Source: Candidatus Parcubacteria bacterium
Lineage (GTDB): Bacteria; Patescibacteriota; Patescibacteriia; PEXW01
Length of the DNA: 64,000 bases
Direction of reading: 5' to 3'
Assembly: GCA_003597955.1 (NCBI GenBank)
Contig: QZJU01000021.1
Coordinates: 47,952-111,951 of the forward strand
Made by a program: the position numbers and the translations under genes. Positions 24,307 to 33,959 of the stretch are shown one piece after another. The notes beneath the pieces are model-generated. The model was not told where the DNA came from and ran no database searches. It was given only the letters and a program-made list of their open reading frames with translations. The stretch's first letter is position 1, and every line of letters starts with the position of its first letter.

Positions 24307-25548
24307 ATGGAAGTTGGTCAGCTTATCGCGATTTTTGGCCGGGAGCCTAGCCTCTCATTGTGGGAATTAAGTCGCAATTTGGGATGTGCCGATTTTGAAG
24401 TCGCTACCCGGGATTTGGCAGTTTTTGACTCGCCACAAAATTTAGAAGTTGCTGAATTGCAAAGTCGAAGTGGGGGTTTGGTGAAAGTCGGTCGAATCAT
24501 GGGTGTGGTTGATGCTTTGTCCGGTTTGGCGGCGATTTTGGAGAAAAATTGGCCGGATTTAATTCCGGCCGGGAGCACGGCGCGGGTTAATTTTGGCGTT
24601 AGCGCTTATGATGCGGGTCAAACTCCAGATCGTCATTTTCGAACGGCGCTTAAACGGCAGGCTCAGAGATTCAAAAAGTATTTGACCGCCAATCACCGAT
24701 CAGCACGACTGGTTGAATCCAAAGAGTCGACTTTGCCGGCCAGCGCCTTGGTTCAAGGCAAAATTTTGCAACAGGGCTTTGAGATCCTGGTTTTAGTCAG
24801 TCCCCAAAAGCTTTATTGGGGCGTCACTTTGACTGTTCAGGACATCTCTAGGTACGGCCGACGGGATTTTGGTCGGCCAGCCCGAGATTCGCATTCAGGC
24901 ATGCTGCCGCCTAAAGTGGCGCAGATCCTAATTAACCTAACTCAACCAAAATCGGAGGAAGTTTTTCTGGATCCTTTTTGCGGGTCAGGCACGATTTTAC
25001 AAGAAGCGGCGTTGATGGGCTTGAAGAAAATTTTGGGTTCGGACCTTAGCCAAAAAGCCGTAAGTGATTCGCTTAGGAATCTGGATTGGCTAAAACAGAA
25101 ATACGAACCCGTGGACTTGGCGGATTTACAGATTTTTGAAAGTGACATTAAGGAGCTGCCGGCCAAATTAAAATCCGAAAGCATTGATCTAATAGCCACT
25201 GAACCGTATTTGGGACCGCCGCAAAAAGGCCGGGCGATTGTTGGCAACATCTTGCCGTTAGTTTCAGCCTTAAGCCGGCAGTACATTCCTTGGCTGGAAA
25301 TTTTAGGCAAACTCTTAAAACCCGCCGGCCGGATGGCTATGGTTTGGCCGTTTTTTAAGGTTGAAAACCACGGCTATTTTTTGCAGCTGCAGCAAGCTCT
25401 GCCACAGACCAAATTAAAGATTATCCCGCCCTCAAAGCATTTCCTGACTTTGCCGTGGTTTCGCTCAACGCCACGCGGCACGGTTCTTTACAGCCGGCCC
25501 GATCAAGTAGTGGGCCGGGAAATCGTTTTACTTGGAAAAAATGTTTAA
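24307..25548 (+). CDS. Trm11/TrmG10-like RNA methyltransferase
   Basis: 413 aa. The C-terminal half is a class I SAM methyltransferase of the UPF0020/Trm11 group: VFLDPFCGSGTILQEAALMG near 220 binds SAM, and TEPYLGPP replaces the usual catalytic DPPYG-type motif. The N-terminal half (~1-170) is THUMP-like. Archaeal and eukaryotic relatives methylate guanosine 10 of tRNA. The next gene starts 8 bp before this stop, so they are co-transcribed. Confidence 0.7.
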   Translation: MEVGQLIAIFGREPSLSLWELSRNLGCADFEVATRDLAVFDSPQNLEVAELQSRSGGLVKVGRIMGVVDALSGLAAILEKNWPDLIPAGSTARVNFGVSAYDAGQTPDRHFRTALKRQAQRFKKYLTANHRSARLVESKESTLPASALVQGKILQQGFEILVLVSPQKLYWGVTLTVQDISRYGRRDFGRPARDSHSGMLPPKVAQILINLTQPKSEEVFLDPFCGSGTILQEAALMGLKKILGSDLSQKAVSDSLRNLDWLKQKYEPVDLADLQIFESDIKELPAKLKSESIDLIATEPYLGPPQKGRAIVGNILPLVSALSRQYIPWLEILGKLLKPAGRMAMVWPFFKVENHGYFLQLQQALPQTKLKIIPPSKHFLTLPWFRSTPRGTVLYSRPDQVVGREIVLLGKNV

Positions 25549-26530
25549 AAAATTTTTTGGTTTTTTTATTTTGTGTCTGGGCTTGTGGCTACTGCCTGGC
25601 CGAGCCTTAGCCCAAAGCGAGTCAGAGTTAAATTTAATATTTGGCGGCGATGTTATGCTTGGCCGGGCTGTCCGCGATCAAATTGCCAAACGCGGCGGAA
25701 ATGACGGAGCCTGGGTTATGCAAAACCTGGCTCCGGAGTTCAAAGCTGCGAATTTTGCATTCGTAAATCTGGAATCGCCTTTTGCGCCAGGCGCAGCTTT
25801 GGGGTACAGCTTGATTTTCAGGGCTGACCCAAAACATGTTTCCGCTTTAACTTCCGCCGGCATTGACGCCGTGTCTTTGGCCAATAATCACGCAAAAAAT
25901 CAGGGCCGTTTGGGCTTGCAGACCAGCTTAAGCTTATTAACGCAAAAGGGGATTGGCGTAGCGGGCGCTGGTTTAACTTTAAAGTCAGGGTATAAACCCG
26001 CCCAAGTTCAAGTAAAAAAAACTAAGGTTTCAGTTTTAGCCTATACCTACAATGAACATTTGCCGCTCAAAAACAGCACGCCAACCGTGGCCGGCATGCT
26101 CACCTATGTTATGCAGGCGGAAGTAAAGAAAGCCAAAGCCAAAGGCGGTCTGGTGATTGTCTCCATGCACGCCGGCAATGAATATACTTTAAGAATAACC
26201 AATCAGCAGCGAAATTTTGCTCGTGCCGCTGTTGACGCTGGCGCGGATCTGGTAATCGGCCATCATCCGCATTGGGTCCAGCCCATTGAGATTTATAAAA
26301 CCAAACCGATTTTTTATTCTTTGGGCAATTTGGTATTTGATCAGCCGTGGTCTTTGGAAACTCAGCTGGGCTTGGTGGCCAAGGTAAAGTTAGTCGACGG
26401 CCAAATCAAGCAAATCAAATTATTGCCAATCAAAATTGACCTGGCGGCAAAGCCCAGATGGATGAACGAAGTTGAGGCGAGAAAAGTTTTAAATCGGATT
26501 GATCGGCCAAGCGGGGTAATTAATTTTTAA
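25541..26530 (+). CDS. CapA-family exported metallophosphatase-like protein
   Basis: About 329 aa. A signal peptide (MFKKFFGFFILCLGLWLLPG, cleavage after RALA) leads to the PGA_cap domain. Family motifs are FGGDVMLGR, FVNLESPF, SLANNHAKNQGR, SMHAGNEYT and GHHPHWVQPIE, with the Asp/Asn/His residues typical of the calcineurin-like metal site. CapA proteins take part in poly-glutamate capsule handling in some bacteria, but most CPR members have no known substrate. ATG 25541 is preferred over TTG 25532 because it gives a clean signal peptide. Confidence 0.82.
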   Translation: MFKKFFGFFILCLGLWLLPGRALAQSESELNLIFGGDVMLGRAVRDQIAKRGGNDGAWVMQNLAPEFKAANFAFVNLESPFAPGAALGYSLIFRADPKHVSALTSAGIDAVSLANNHAKNQGRLGLQTSLSLLTQKGIGVAGAGLTLKSGYKPAQVQVKKTKVSVLAYTYNEHLPLKNSTPTVAGMLTYVMQAEVKKAKAKGGLVIVSMHAGNEYTLRITNQQRNFARAAVDAGADLVIGHHPHWVQPIEIYKTKPIFYSLGNLVFDQPWSLETQLGLVAKVKLVDGQIKQIKLLPIKIDLAAKPRWMNEVEARKVLNRIDRPSGVINF

Positions 26531-26535
26531 AAAAT

Positions 26536-27627
26536 TTATACGCCCACTCGAAAATGGGCCACATCCCCAGGCCGCATAACATAGTCCCGGCCTTCAATGC
26601 GCAGTAAACCCTTTTCTTTGCACCCGGCCTCACCGTATTTTATGAAATCCTGGCAATCGATAATTTCCGCCCGGATGAAATTTTTTTCAAAGTCGCTGTG
26701 GATCACGCCTGCGGCTTGGGGTGCGGTCATGCCTTGTTTAATGGTCCAAGCCTTGGATTCCATCTCACCCGAAGTATAAAAAGTCTGCAAACCCAGGATA
26801 GTAAATGCTTGGTGGATGAGCCGGTGCAAGCCCGGTTCTTTGAGGCCAAGGCTTTGCATATAGGTCAAACCTTCTTCGTCGGAAAGCTCGGCCAGCTCGG
26901 CTTCAATCTTTGCTGAAATTACAACAAAGTCTTTGGCCGGCTGGTTAAGCGACTTTGCCAATTCGGTTTGGATTTGCTCGGCTTTAGCGATTTCGGATTC
27001 GGCCACATTCGCCACATAAATAACCGGCTTGCCAGTCAGTAAATTCATTTCTTTAATCAGTTTTGCCGGTTCTTCCAAATCCAGCAAAGTCAAAAGATTT
27101 TTGCCCTGGGCCAGCTGGGATTCGATATCGGCCAAAATCGGCAATTGCGCCAAAGCCGCCTTGTCGCCGGACTTGGCTTTACCGCTCAAATTCTCAATTC
27201 TTTTTTTCACCACTTCCAAATCAGCCAAGGCCAGCTCGGCCTCGATAATTTCCACATCCGCCTTGGGATCCACCCGATTTTCCACATGAATGACTTTGGT
27301 GTCCACAAAAACCCTGACCACATGAGCAATGGCCGCCACATCGCGGATGTTAGCCAAGAATTTGTTGCCTAAGCCTTCGCCCTGGTGTGCGTTTTTAACT
27401 AAGCCGGCGATATCCACGAATTCCACGATTGCCGGCACGATTTTTTTTGCTTGGCTGACTTTGGCTAATTTAGGCAGGATCGAGTCCGGCACTTCCACCA
27501 CGCCGACATTGGGATCGATGGTGGTAAAAGGGTAATTTTCCGCAGGGACGGCTTTTTTGGTGAGCGCCCGAAAGAGCGTGGATTTGCCCACGTTAGGCAG
27601 GCCGATAATGCCGATTTTTAGAGACAT
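26536..27627 (-). CDS. ychF: Ribosome-associated GTPase/ATPase YchF
   Basis: 363 aa, the usual length. [11 protein letters not shown] is the P-loop. [19 protein letters not shown] is the switch II region. The base-recognition motif is NVAE rather than NKxD, as expected for YchF/OLA1, which prefers ATP. A coiled insertion (~130-190) and the C-terminal TGS domain ([23 protein letters not shown]) are intact. Its stop lies 6 bp from the convergent capA-like stop. Confidence 0.96.
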   Translation of the reverse strand: MSLKIGIIGLPNVGKSTLFRALTKKAVPAENYPFTTIDPNVGVVEVPDSILPKLAKVSQAKKIVPAIVEFVDIAGLVKNAHQGEGLGNKFLANIRDVAAIAHVVRVFVDTKVIHVENRVDPKADVEIIEAELALADLEVVKKRIENLSGKAKSGDKAALAQLPILADIESQLAQGKNLLTLLDLEEPAKLIKEMNLLTGKPVIYVANVAESEIAKAEQIQTELAKSLNQPAKDFVVISAKIEAELAELSDEEGLTYMQSLGLKEPGLHRLIHQAFTILGLQTFYTSGEMESKAWTIKQGMTAPQAAGVIHSDFEKNFIRAEIIDCQDFIKYGEAGCKEKGLLRIEGRDYVMRPGDVAHFRVGV

Positions 27628-27670
27628 ATTTCAAAAGTTAACAGACTTTCGCGAAAACTCAAAGTCAGGT

Positions 27671-27676
27671 TATAAT
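27671..27676 (+). promoter_or_regulatory. TATAAT box directly before ATG
   Basis: A consensus TATAAT ends 6 nt before ATG 27683, so transcription would begin at or next to the start codon (leaderless mRNA). No good -35 is seen. It overlaps the 5' flank of the divergent ychF gene. Confidence 0.5.
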
Positions 27677-27682
27677 TTAAGT

Positions 27683-28411
27683 ATGTTAGAGCCAAATCAA
27701 AACCCTGGAAATTTTTCAGCCGGCCAAATTCCGCCTTGGAAAAATCCAAATAGACCGGAAAACCAACCAACCCAGAATCCGCCCGGGGAATCGAATTTGC
27801 CGTCTCGAAGCGATCAAACTCCAGCTGCCCCGCGCTATCCCGGTCCGGTGCCGGCCGCGCCAACGCGGCCTAACCCGAACTTTCACGAGGTCCAAACTCC
27901 GCCGGGTGTTGAAAAAGATTGGGGACCTTTGCGGCCGATCCGGAAATTGCCCAAACCCAGCCAGGAAAAAGTGACTTATGTCTTAACCAAAGCCCAACGC
28001 GTGGACATCCCCGGAGAGGCCTCAAGCCGTCGCCGTTGGACCATCGCCGGGTCGATTATCGCGATCTTAGTGATTGGCGGAGGCACCACGGCGTTTATTT
28101 TTTTCGGCCGGCAAGAACAAGGCGTAGTGGTCAGTAATCAGCCTATAATTTTCAGTAATACGAACACCAACACAAACGCCAATACCAATTCCACGGAAAA
28201 TGTTTTTCCTTTGGCTAATGCTAATACGAACCAGGCGAACATCAATATAAATTTGGATTCCGATGCAGACGGTTTAACCGACGCTCAAGAAAAAATTTAC
28301 AGTACTAACGCAAATAATCCCGACACCGACGGTGATGGTTTCTTGGACGGGGCTGAAGTAAGCGGCGGTTATGATCCGCTCAAAGGTGGCGGCGCAAAAT
28401 TAGCCAAGTAA
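27683..28411 (+). CDS. Membrane-anchored protein with EF-hand-like calcium repeats
   Basis: 242 aa. The N-terminal ~115 residues are Pro/Asn-rich and would be cytoplasmic. One membrane span follows (WTIAGSIIAILVIGGGTTAF, ~130-150). An Asn/Thr-rich linker with NTNTNANTN runs (~165-195) leads to two calcium-type loops, DSDADGLTDAQE and DTDGDGFLDGAE, of the thrombospondin type-3/dockerin style. ATG 27683 is the only sensible start, since upstream sequence belongs to ychF. Similar anchored proteins are common in CPR; the role is unknown. Its last 12 bp overlap the convergent NUDIX gene. Confidence 0.72.
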   Translation: MLEPNQNPGNFSAGQIPPWKNPNRPENQPTQNPPGESNLPSRSDQTPAAPRYPGPVPAAPTRPNPNFHEVQTPPGVEKDWGPLRPIRKLPKPSQEKVTYVLTKAQRVDIPGEASSRRRWTIAGSIIAILVIGGGTTAFIFFGRQEQGVVVSNQPIIFSNTNTNTNANTNSTENVFPLANANTNQANININLDSDADGLTDAQEKIYSTNANNPDTDGDGFLDGAEVSGGYDPLKGGGAKLAK

Positions 28412-28930
28412 TTTTTTCAAGTCGCGCAAAGCTCGCCGGTTGTTCGCAAAGGCGATTTTCTTTGGCAACTCATTTAATTTAAACCAAGCGCAAGCCGAAA
28501 TATCGTCAGCCGGTTTTAACTGTCCGAACCAATTTTTTATTAAAAAATACAGATTAAAAGTTGATTGGGGGAGATCGCTGAAGTATTCACCCAAATATAT
28601 GCCCAAAAACCTTGGTTGGCGGATTTGTATACCCAGTTCCTCCCGCAATTCTCTGGCCAAACCCTTTTCCGCAGATTCGTGAAAATCCAAAAATCCGCCA
28701 GGCGCATCCCAATAGCCTTTTAAAGGCTTAACCCGCCTTTTGACCAATAAAACTTGGCGGCCTTTGCTTAAAAAACACGAGGCCGTAGGCTTGGAATTCT
28801 GCCAAAAAATAAATTGGCAATTTCGGCAGAACAGCTCGGCTCGGCCGTGGATTTTCTTAAAAACGAATTTTTTGCCGCAACGCGGGCAAAATTTAAAATG
28901 GCTTTGGATTTTTTGTTTAAAGTTTGGCAT
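28400..28930 (-). CDS. NUDIX hydrolase with zinc ribbon
   Basis: About 176 aa. An N-terminal zinc ribbon (CPRCGKKF...CRNC) precedes the Nudix box GGFLDFHESAEKGLARELRE followed by ELGI. The layout resembles NudC-type pyrophosphatases, but substrate cannot be read from sequence. ATG 28930 overlaps the end of folD by 14 bp, giving coupling; an upstream TTG at 28948 is less likely. Confidence 0.82.
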   Translation of the reverse strand: MPNFKQKIQSHFKFCPRCGKKFVFKKIHGRAELFCRNCQFIFWQNSKPTASCFLSKGRQVLLVKRRVKPLKGYWDAPGGFLDFHESAEKGLARELREELGIQIRQPRFLGIYLGEYFSDLPQSTFNLYFLIKNWFGQLKPADDISACAWFKLNELPKKIAFANNRRALRDLKKLLG

Positions 28931-29753
28931 TTTTTTCGTATAAAGCAAGCACTCGCTGCATAAGCATGGCTACGGTCATGGGGCCGACGCCCCCCGGCAC
29001 GGGCGTGAGCCAACCCGGCAGATTTTTTACTGATGCCGAGTCGACATCGCCGACTACTTTGCCATCAACCCGATTAAACCCTACGTCAATAACAATAACT
29101 CCAGGGGCAAGATGCTCGGCTTTTAAGAAATTCGCTTGGCCAATGGCTATGACCACAACCTTGGCCGCCTTGGTCAAGGTTTGGAAATTTTGAAACGGGG
29201 GATAAAGCGGAATTACATCCAAACCTTGGCGCGCAAGCATGATTGACATGGGTTCGCCAAAAGCGGTGCTGTTGGCCAGGATTGCGGCCTTGGCTAGGTT
29301 TAAATTTTGATCCGCGCTTTGGATTAACCGCCAGACGCCCTGGCAGAGCGCCGGGGCGAGCACATTGGGATCAGAGCGGAAGTTTTTTAGACTTTCAAAC
29401 TGAAAACCGTCAGCGTCTTTTTTTGGTCCAATCGCGGAGATAATCTGATCAGCGCTTAAAGGCCTTGGCAGTGGCAGCTGAACCAAGACCCCGTGAATTT
29501 GCGGGTTTTGATTTAAAGCCCGGATGCGGTTAATAATATCCGCCTGGCTGGTATTTTCCGGAAAGACAAATCTCTCAAAATGCATGCCGATTTCTTGGGC
29601 GGCTTGAGCCTTAAGCCGGACATAAGTGTGGGAGGCCTGGTCTTTGCCGACCAAAATAATTGCTAAACCCGGCTTAATTTTAAAACCCGCGATTTTTTGT
29701 TTTAAATCTTGGCGGATTTGGAGCGCGAGTTTTCGGCTATCGAGGAGCTGCAT
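28917..29753 (-). CDS. folD: Methylene-THF dehydrogenase/cyclohydrolase FolD
   Basis: 278 aa. YVRLKAQAAQEIGM carries the catalytic Lys. GVLVQLPLPRPL and the C-terminal TPVPGGVGPMTVAMLM motif are intact. It interconverts methylene-, methenyl- and formyl-THF. It sits in a run with folC and glyA, which together make and use polyglutamylated folate for one-carbon transfer. The NAD(P) site segment reads ANSTAFGEPM, where many FolD enzymes have GRSxxVGxP. Confidence 0.94.
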   Translation of the reverse strand: MQLLDSRKLALQIRQDLKQKIAGFKIKPGLAIILVGKDQASHTYVRLKAQAAQEIGMHFERFVFPENTSQADIINRIRALNQNPQIHGVLVQLPLPRPLSADQIISAIGPKKDADGFQFESLKNFRSDPNVLAPALCQGVWRLIQSADQNLNLAKAAILANSTAFGEPMSIMLARQGLDVIPLYPPFQNFQTLTKAAKVVVIAIGQANFLKAEHLAPGVIVIDVGFNRVDGKVVGDVDSASVKNLPGWLTPVPGGVGPMTVAMLMQRVLALYEKNAKL

Positions 29754-29757
29754 TTTT

Positions 29758-31089
29758 TTAAAGATTTGAACGCTTAGATAAGATCAACCTTTCCGAATAC
29801 CAATTCTGTCTTAGCTCGCCGGCCAAATACAAAGAACCGGTTATGAGAATGGGCAAGTGATTAGGTGGCCGCAAAAGGTTTTGCAAGGCTCGGCGGCAAT
29901 TTGGCCAGACCGTGAATTTTTCTTTAGGCAGGGTTTGGCGGAAAATTCGGCCCAGATTTTTGGCGGGCAGGGGTTTTGGGTAGGGCAGGCTGGCTTGGGT
30001 GATTAACCACCGCGCCACCACGGGTCGTAAGGTTTTTAGAATGGTCTTTGCGGCTTTTTTCTCACCAATGCCCAGCAGGCAGTTAACCTGATTATAGCCC
30101 AGAGTTTTTAAGGTTTCTACTAAGGCTCGGATTTTATCCGGATTGTGCGCGCCATCCAGAATGACCAGCGGAGAATCAGGCCGGATTTCAATTCGGGCTG
30201 GCAAAAAGGTTTTTTGCAAACCAGCTTTAATGGCGGCACGGGAAATTTTTAATTCCTCGGCAACCGCAATGGCCAGATTGGCGTTGTTTTGTTGATGCGG
30301 GCCGAGCATTTTTTGGCGGATTCGGCTGAGTCGAGGATGTTGCCAGGCCATCCAACCGGTCTGGTAAGTAATATTGGCTTTTGGCCGGGGGATAAAAACT
30401 CTTGGAATCCGCAAGTGTTTGGCTTGGTCAAAAATAATTTTTTGAATCCTTGGACTTGTCTCGCCGGTGAATAACTTGGTGCCAGGTTTCAAAATTCCGG
30501 CCTTGTTTCGGGCGATCCGCGCCCGGGTTCGACCCAAAAGCTGCTGGTGATCCAAGCCGACATTGGTAATGACGGCAATTTTCGGCGCTGGAATGACATT
30601 GGTCGGGTCGAATTTTCCGCCGCAGCCGACTTCAATGACAGCCCATTCAATTTTGTGTTTTTTAAAAATCAGCAAACTCATGGCAAACAGCGTTTCAAAG
30701 TGCGACGGAATGAATTTTTTGTTGAATTTCTTGGTTTGGTTAAGGTAGGGCCGGGCTTTCTCAAATGCCCACAGGAAATCTGCGACTGAAACTAGCTGGC
30801 CATTAACCATGATTCTTTCGGTGGTGGTTACGACATGCGGGGAAAAGTACGAGCCCACTTTTTTGCCCGCCGCCTTCAAGATGTTATGCAAGTACAGAAC
30901 CACGGAACCCTTGCCCGAGGTGCCAGTGACGTGGATGTATTTTAAGAGTTTTTCGGGATTGCCCAAAGCATCCAGGAGTTTTTGCGTGCGCGCCAGAGAA
31001 AGTTGGGGATTTTCGCGACGCGTGGCAAAAACTTGGGCCGGCAAAGCTTCCAAGATTTTTTGGACTTTTTTGTAGGCCGAATAACGCAT
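29758..31089 (-). CDS. folC: Folylpolyglutamate synthase / dihydrofolate synthase
   Basis: 443 aa. The P-loop VTGTSGKGSV is at ~48-57, with SPHVVTTTERI, VIEVGCGGKFDPTN, ITNVGLDH and ILDGAHNPDKI as FolC/Mur ligase motifs. It adds glutamates to folates so they stay in the cell. ATG 31089 is used; a longer frame upstream would run into the NlpC/P60 gene. folD starts 4 bp after the stop. Confidence 0.92.
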   Translation of the reverse strand: MRYSAYKKVQKILEALPAQVFATRRENPQLSLARTQKLLDALGNPEKLLKYIHVTGTSGKGSVVLYLHNILKAAGKKVGSYFSPHVVTTTERIMVNGQLVSVADFLWAFEKARPYLNQTKKFNKKFIPSHFETLFAMSLLIFKKHKIEWAVIEVGCGGKFDPTNVIPAPKIAVITNVGLDHQQLLGRTRARIARNKAGILKPGTKLFTGETSPRIQKIIFDQAKHLRIPRVFIPRPKANITYQTGWMAWQHPRLSRIRQKMLGPHQQNNANLAIAVAEELKISRAAIKAGLQKTFLPARIEIRPDSPLVILDGAHNPDKIRALVETLKTLGYNQVNCLLGIGEKKAAKTILKTLRPVVARWLITQASLPYPKPLPAKNLGRIFRQTLPKEKFTVWPNCRRALQNLLRPPNHLPILITGSLYLAGELRQNWYSERLILSKRSNL

Positions 31090-31133
31090 AAATTTCACTT
31101 TAATGGTTTTATCGGAAAAATTAAAGCCGTTTG

Positions 31134-31754
31134 CTATTGCAAACGGCTGGAAGTTTTGACTTGACTGCGGATGACGCATTCAAGTTCGGCGGGTGAGTTT
31201 AAATACCAAAGCTCCTTTGGTAACTGGACCACGGCAACATTCTCAGGGCGGGCATGAATGCGTCGGTAAGCCACTACGCCGGCCTTAGTGGTTTCTAAAC
31301 AATTTTTGACAACCCGTTGGGTTTGGCTGGTAGTATGTACATATTCATGCGGGTTCAGCATAAAGCCAACATGGCCGACTCCCGGAGGGTATTTGGGGTG
31401 CGCCCAAGGGCTTTTGCCCTTGAAAAAAATCAAATCGCCGGTGCTTAGGTTGGCAGCTTTAATTTCTTGTCCGCAATCCGCCTGCAAAACCGTGTAACGA
31501 GGTAGCCAAATTCCGGCGCAGGCAAAAATAGTTTTTACCAAACCGGCGCAGTCCAAAGTCTTTGGGGGGTATGCTAGCTCGGCTCGCAGTTCGTAAGGAA
31601 CGCCAATGAAGCTTTCTGCCAACTCAACCAGATTCCAGACGATTAAGCGGCAATACAAATCGGTTAAAATTTCCTCGAGTCTTTTTTGCGAAAGATTGAG
31701 GTTTTGGCAGGCCCGAAACGGGTCAAATGCTAAAAAGCCAAAAGTCGGATGCAT
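31134..31754 (-). CDS. NlpC/P60 cysteine peptidase
   Basis: 206 aa. The catalytic Cys is in TLDCAGLVKTIF (~75), with the His region in GVGHVGFML (~130) and a third polar residue near YVHTT. Such enzymes cut peptidoglycan stem peptides. No signal peptide is visible, so it may act inside the cell or be exported another way. ATG 31754 is chosen because AAGGGAG lies just upstream. It sits between a NUDIX gene and folC in the same direction. Confidence 0.78.
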   Translation of the reverse strand: MHPTFGFLAFDPFRACQNLNLSQKRLEEILTDLYCRLIVWNLVELAESFIGVPYELRAELAYPPKTLDCAGLVKTIFACAGIWLPRYTVLQADCGQEIKAANLSTGDLIFFKGKSPWAHPKYPPGVGHVGFMLNPHEYVHTTSQTQRVVKNCLETTKAGVVAYRRIHARPENVAVVQLPKELWYLNSPAELECVIRSQVKTSSRLQ

Positions 31755-31872
31755 ATTCTCCCTTTCAATGAGCAAGGTTTTGTATTGTGAGCACTTTAAC
31801 ACATACATAAAAAACCACAACTGCGGTGGGGCAGTTAAAGTTTTTAGTTTTTTTGGGAAAGTAGTTTACGAA

Positions 31873-32430
31873 TTAAAGCAGCGCTTGCCAGCCTTTGGTT
31901 CTGACTAAATAGGCTGCTTTAGCCACCAGATAAGCCAAAAAAGGATCGTCTAGTTTGCCGGTTAGAGCAAGCTGTTCCGCTTTTTTAAGTGAGGTAGGAA
32001 CAGGCCGAATATCTTCACCCGGATCGCCCGGAAGACGTGAAGGAATCAACCCACTGGCAATAAAGCCGAAGAGCGGCCAAGCGAAATGTTGGGGAGTTTG
32101 GTGAAATAGCCAAAGTTTTTTAGCTTTAAAACCCGCTTCTTCCCGGAGTTCTTTTTGTGCCGCGGCTTTGGCGGTGTGCCCTTTTTCAATTTTCCCGACA
32201 GGCAAATGCCAGACAAAACCCCGGCGCATTTCTTTGTATTCCCGCGTCAGTATTAACCGGCGTTTGGCATCAAAAGCCAAAATCACAACCGTGGGTACGC
32301 GATGAACATATTCGAAAGTCATCTTTCGGCCGTCGGGCAGATGCGCCGGTACTTCTGTGATAGTGTAAATCCGGCCGTGGTATGCAATTCGGGGCTTGCC
32401 CAAGATTGTGTGTTTTCTTTTCATACCCAT
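31873..32430 (-). CDS. NUDIX hydrolase, ADP-ribose pyrophosphatase type
   Basis: 185 aa. The Nudix box is GKIEKGHTAKAAAQKELREE followed by AGF, preceded by HLPVGK, which is the usual site arrangement of ADP-ribose/nucleotide-sugar pyrophosphatases. Substrate remains uncertain. ATG 32430 or 32424 could be used; upstream sequence is tacgaat repeat without SD. Confidence 0.82.
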   Translation of the reverse strand: MGMKRKHTILGKPRIAYHGRIYTITEVPAHLPDGRKMTFEYVHRVPTVVILAFDAKRRLILTREYKEMRRGFVWHLPVGKIEKGHTAKAAAQKELREEAGFKAKKLWLFHQTPQHFAWPLFGFIASGLIPSRLPGDPGEDIRPVPTSLKKAEQLALTGKLDDPFLAYLVAKAAYLVRTKGWQALL

Positions 32431-32464
32431 ACGAATTACGAATATAGTCTACGAAATACGAATA
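32428..32464. repeat. tacgaat-type intergenic repeat
   Basis: Repeated ACGAATTACGAAT and TACGAAATACGAAT units between glyA and the NUDIX gene, matching those at 22801, 49763 and 51722. Confidence 0.65.
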
Positions 32465-32531
32465 AGGGAATAGAAACTTCAGTCTCTATAACTAATGCAA
32501 GTTGTGTAAATAAACGAATTGACAGAGTGCG

Positions 32532-33824
32532 TTAATTAGAGGATTTGTAAAAAAGCGGATGTGTCTTGGTTAAGCTCCTGACTCTTTCTTTAACTTCAAT
32601 GTGCGTGGCAGAATCATTTGGATTTTTTAAAACTCTGGCGATCAACAAGCCGATTTCGCGCATTGCATCGGTTTTAAACCCTCGGGTGGTTAGGGCTGGC
32701 GTGCCCAGCCTAATGCCCGAAGGATCCAAGGGCTTTCTGCGATCAAAGGGAATCAGGTTTTTGTTTACGGTAATGCCGACCGAATCCAGGAGCGTTTCCG
32801 CCTGCTTGCCGGATAAGCCAAGATTTGTCAGATCAATTAGTAATAAATGGTTATCAGTTCCACCAGTGATTAGATCCAAGCCCTGTGCGCTCAAGGTTTC
32901 TGACAAAGCTTTGGCATTTAGTACGATTTGACGGCCGTAAATTTTAAATTCCGGAGCGTCGGCTTCTTTTAGGGCAACCGCAATGGCCGCGGTTTGGTGG
33001 TTATGCGGTCCACCCTGCAGACCGGGAATGATCGCGGCGTCAATCAACTCGGCTAGATTCCGTTTTGAAGTTGGATGATACAGATCATGGAAGCGGTCTT
33101 CGACTTTGGGCAGTAAAATTATGGCGCCGCGCGGTCCGCGCAGGGTTTTATGCGTGGTGGTCATCACTATATCCGCGTAAGGCACGGGCGAAGGGTGCTC
33201 GCCGGCTATGATTAAGCCCGTGATGTGTGAAATATCAGCCAGCAAATAGGCATTTACTTCATCGGCGATTTCACGGAATTTTTGGAAATCAATTATTCGC
33301 GGATAAGCCGACGCCCCGCAAATCAGCATTTTAGGCTTTTCCGCAAGCGCGATTTTTCGAATCTCTTCATAGTTGAGCAAATGCGTTTTGGAATCGACCC
33401 CGTAAGTCGCCGCTTGGTAGAATTTTCCGGAAAAATTCAGCTTATAACCGTGGGTCAAATGCCCGCCCATGGTCAAACTTTGGCCCAGTACTTTGTCGCC
33501 CGGATTGAGCAAAGCGAAATAGATGGCTAAATTCGCCGGGGAACCGGAGTAAGGCTGGACATTAGCGTGCGCCACTTGGAAAAGCGCTTTCGCCCTTTCC
33601 CGGGCCAGATTTTCCACCTGGTCGATAAATTCGTTGCCACCATAATAGCGTGCGCCTGGATAGCCTTCGGAATATTTATTAGTTAAAACCGAACCTAAAG
33701 CTTCCAGGACCGCGGGGCTGGTAAAATTTTCCGAGGGGATCATTTCCAGACCCTCTTGTTGGCGATGTTTTTCCGCCTGGATCAGTTCGTAAATTTCCGA
33801 ATCAGACTCTTTGAGTTTGGACAT
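32532..33824 (-). CDS. glyA: Serine hydroxymethyltransferase
   Basis: 430 aa, complete. It converts serine and THF to glycine and methylene-THF using PLP. NKYSEGYPGARYYGG and the PLP lysine motif TTTHKTLRGPRG (~225) are intact. It heads a minus-strand run leading to folC and folD, so folate supply and use are linked. No SD is present. Confidence 0.97.
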   Translation of the reverse strand: MSKLKESDSEIYELIQAEKHRQQEGLEMIPSENFTSPAVLEALGSVLTNKYSEGYPGARYYGGNEFIDQVENLARERAKALFQVAHANVQPYSGSPANLAIYFALLNPGDKVLGQSLTMGGHLTHGYKLNFSGKFYQAATYGVDSKTHLLNYEEIRKIALAEKPKMLICGASAYPRIIDFQKFREIADEVNAYLLADISHITGLIIAGEHPSPVPYADIVMTTTHKTLRGPRGAIILLPKVEDRFHDLYHPTSKRNLAELIDAAIIPGLQGGPHNHQTAAIAVALKEADAPEFKIYGRQIVLNAKALSETLSAQGLDLITGGTDNHLLLIDLTNLGLSGKQAETLLDSVGITVNKNLIPFDRRKPLDPSGIRLGTPALTTRGFKTDAMREIGLLIARVLKNPNDSATHIEVKERVRSLTKTHPLFYKSSN

Positions 33825-33852
33825 GCAGTTAATTTACGGCTTTCTTAGAGCC

Positions 33853-33881
33853 TTGACAAGTTCGGAAATTTCTGTTAAGTT
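33853..33881 (+). promoter_or_regulatory. Promoter of 33960 gene
   Basis: TTGACA at 33853-33858, 17-bp spacer, TAAGTT at 33876-33881. The -35 is perfect and the -10 weak. It lies 30 bp from the divergent glyA start. Confidence 0.45.
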
Positions 33882-33959
33882 TTCGAGTCAGATTAAAAAA
33901 GACATTGGAAATTGAAAAAATGGACTTTTTGCTTTACACCCTTTGCTTAAGGAGGAGAC

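Noticed and set aside
27557-27682. Longer N-terminus for the calcium-repeat protein
   Set aside because: It would be antisense to the conserved P-loop end of ychF, and a TATAAT box lies just before ATG 27683.
31090-31179. Extended N-terminus of FolC
   Set aside because: It would overlap the NlpC/P60 gene end and lacks family similarity; ATG 31089 gives the normal FolC start.
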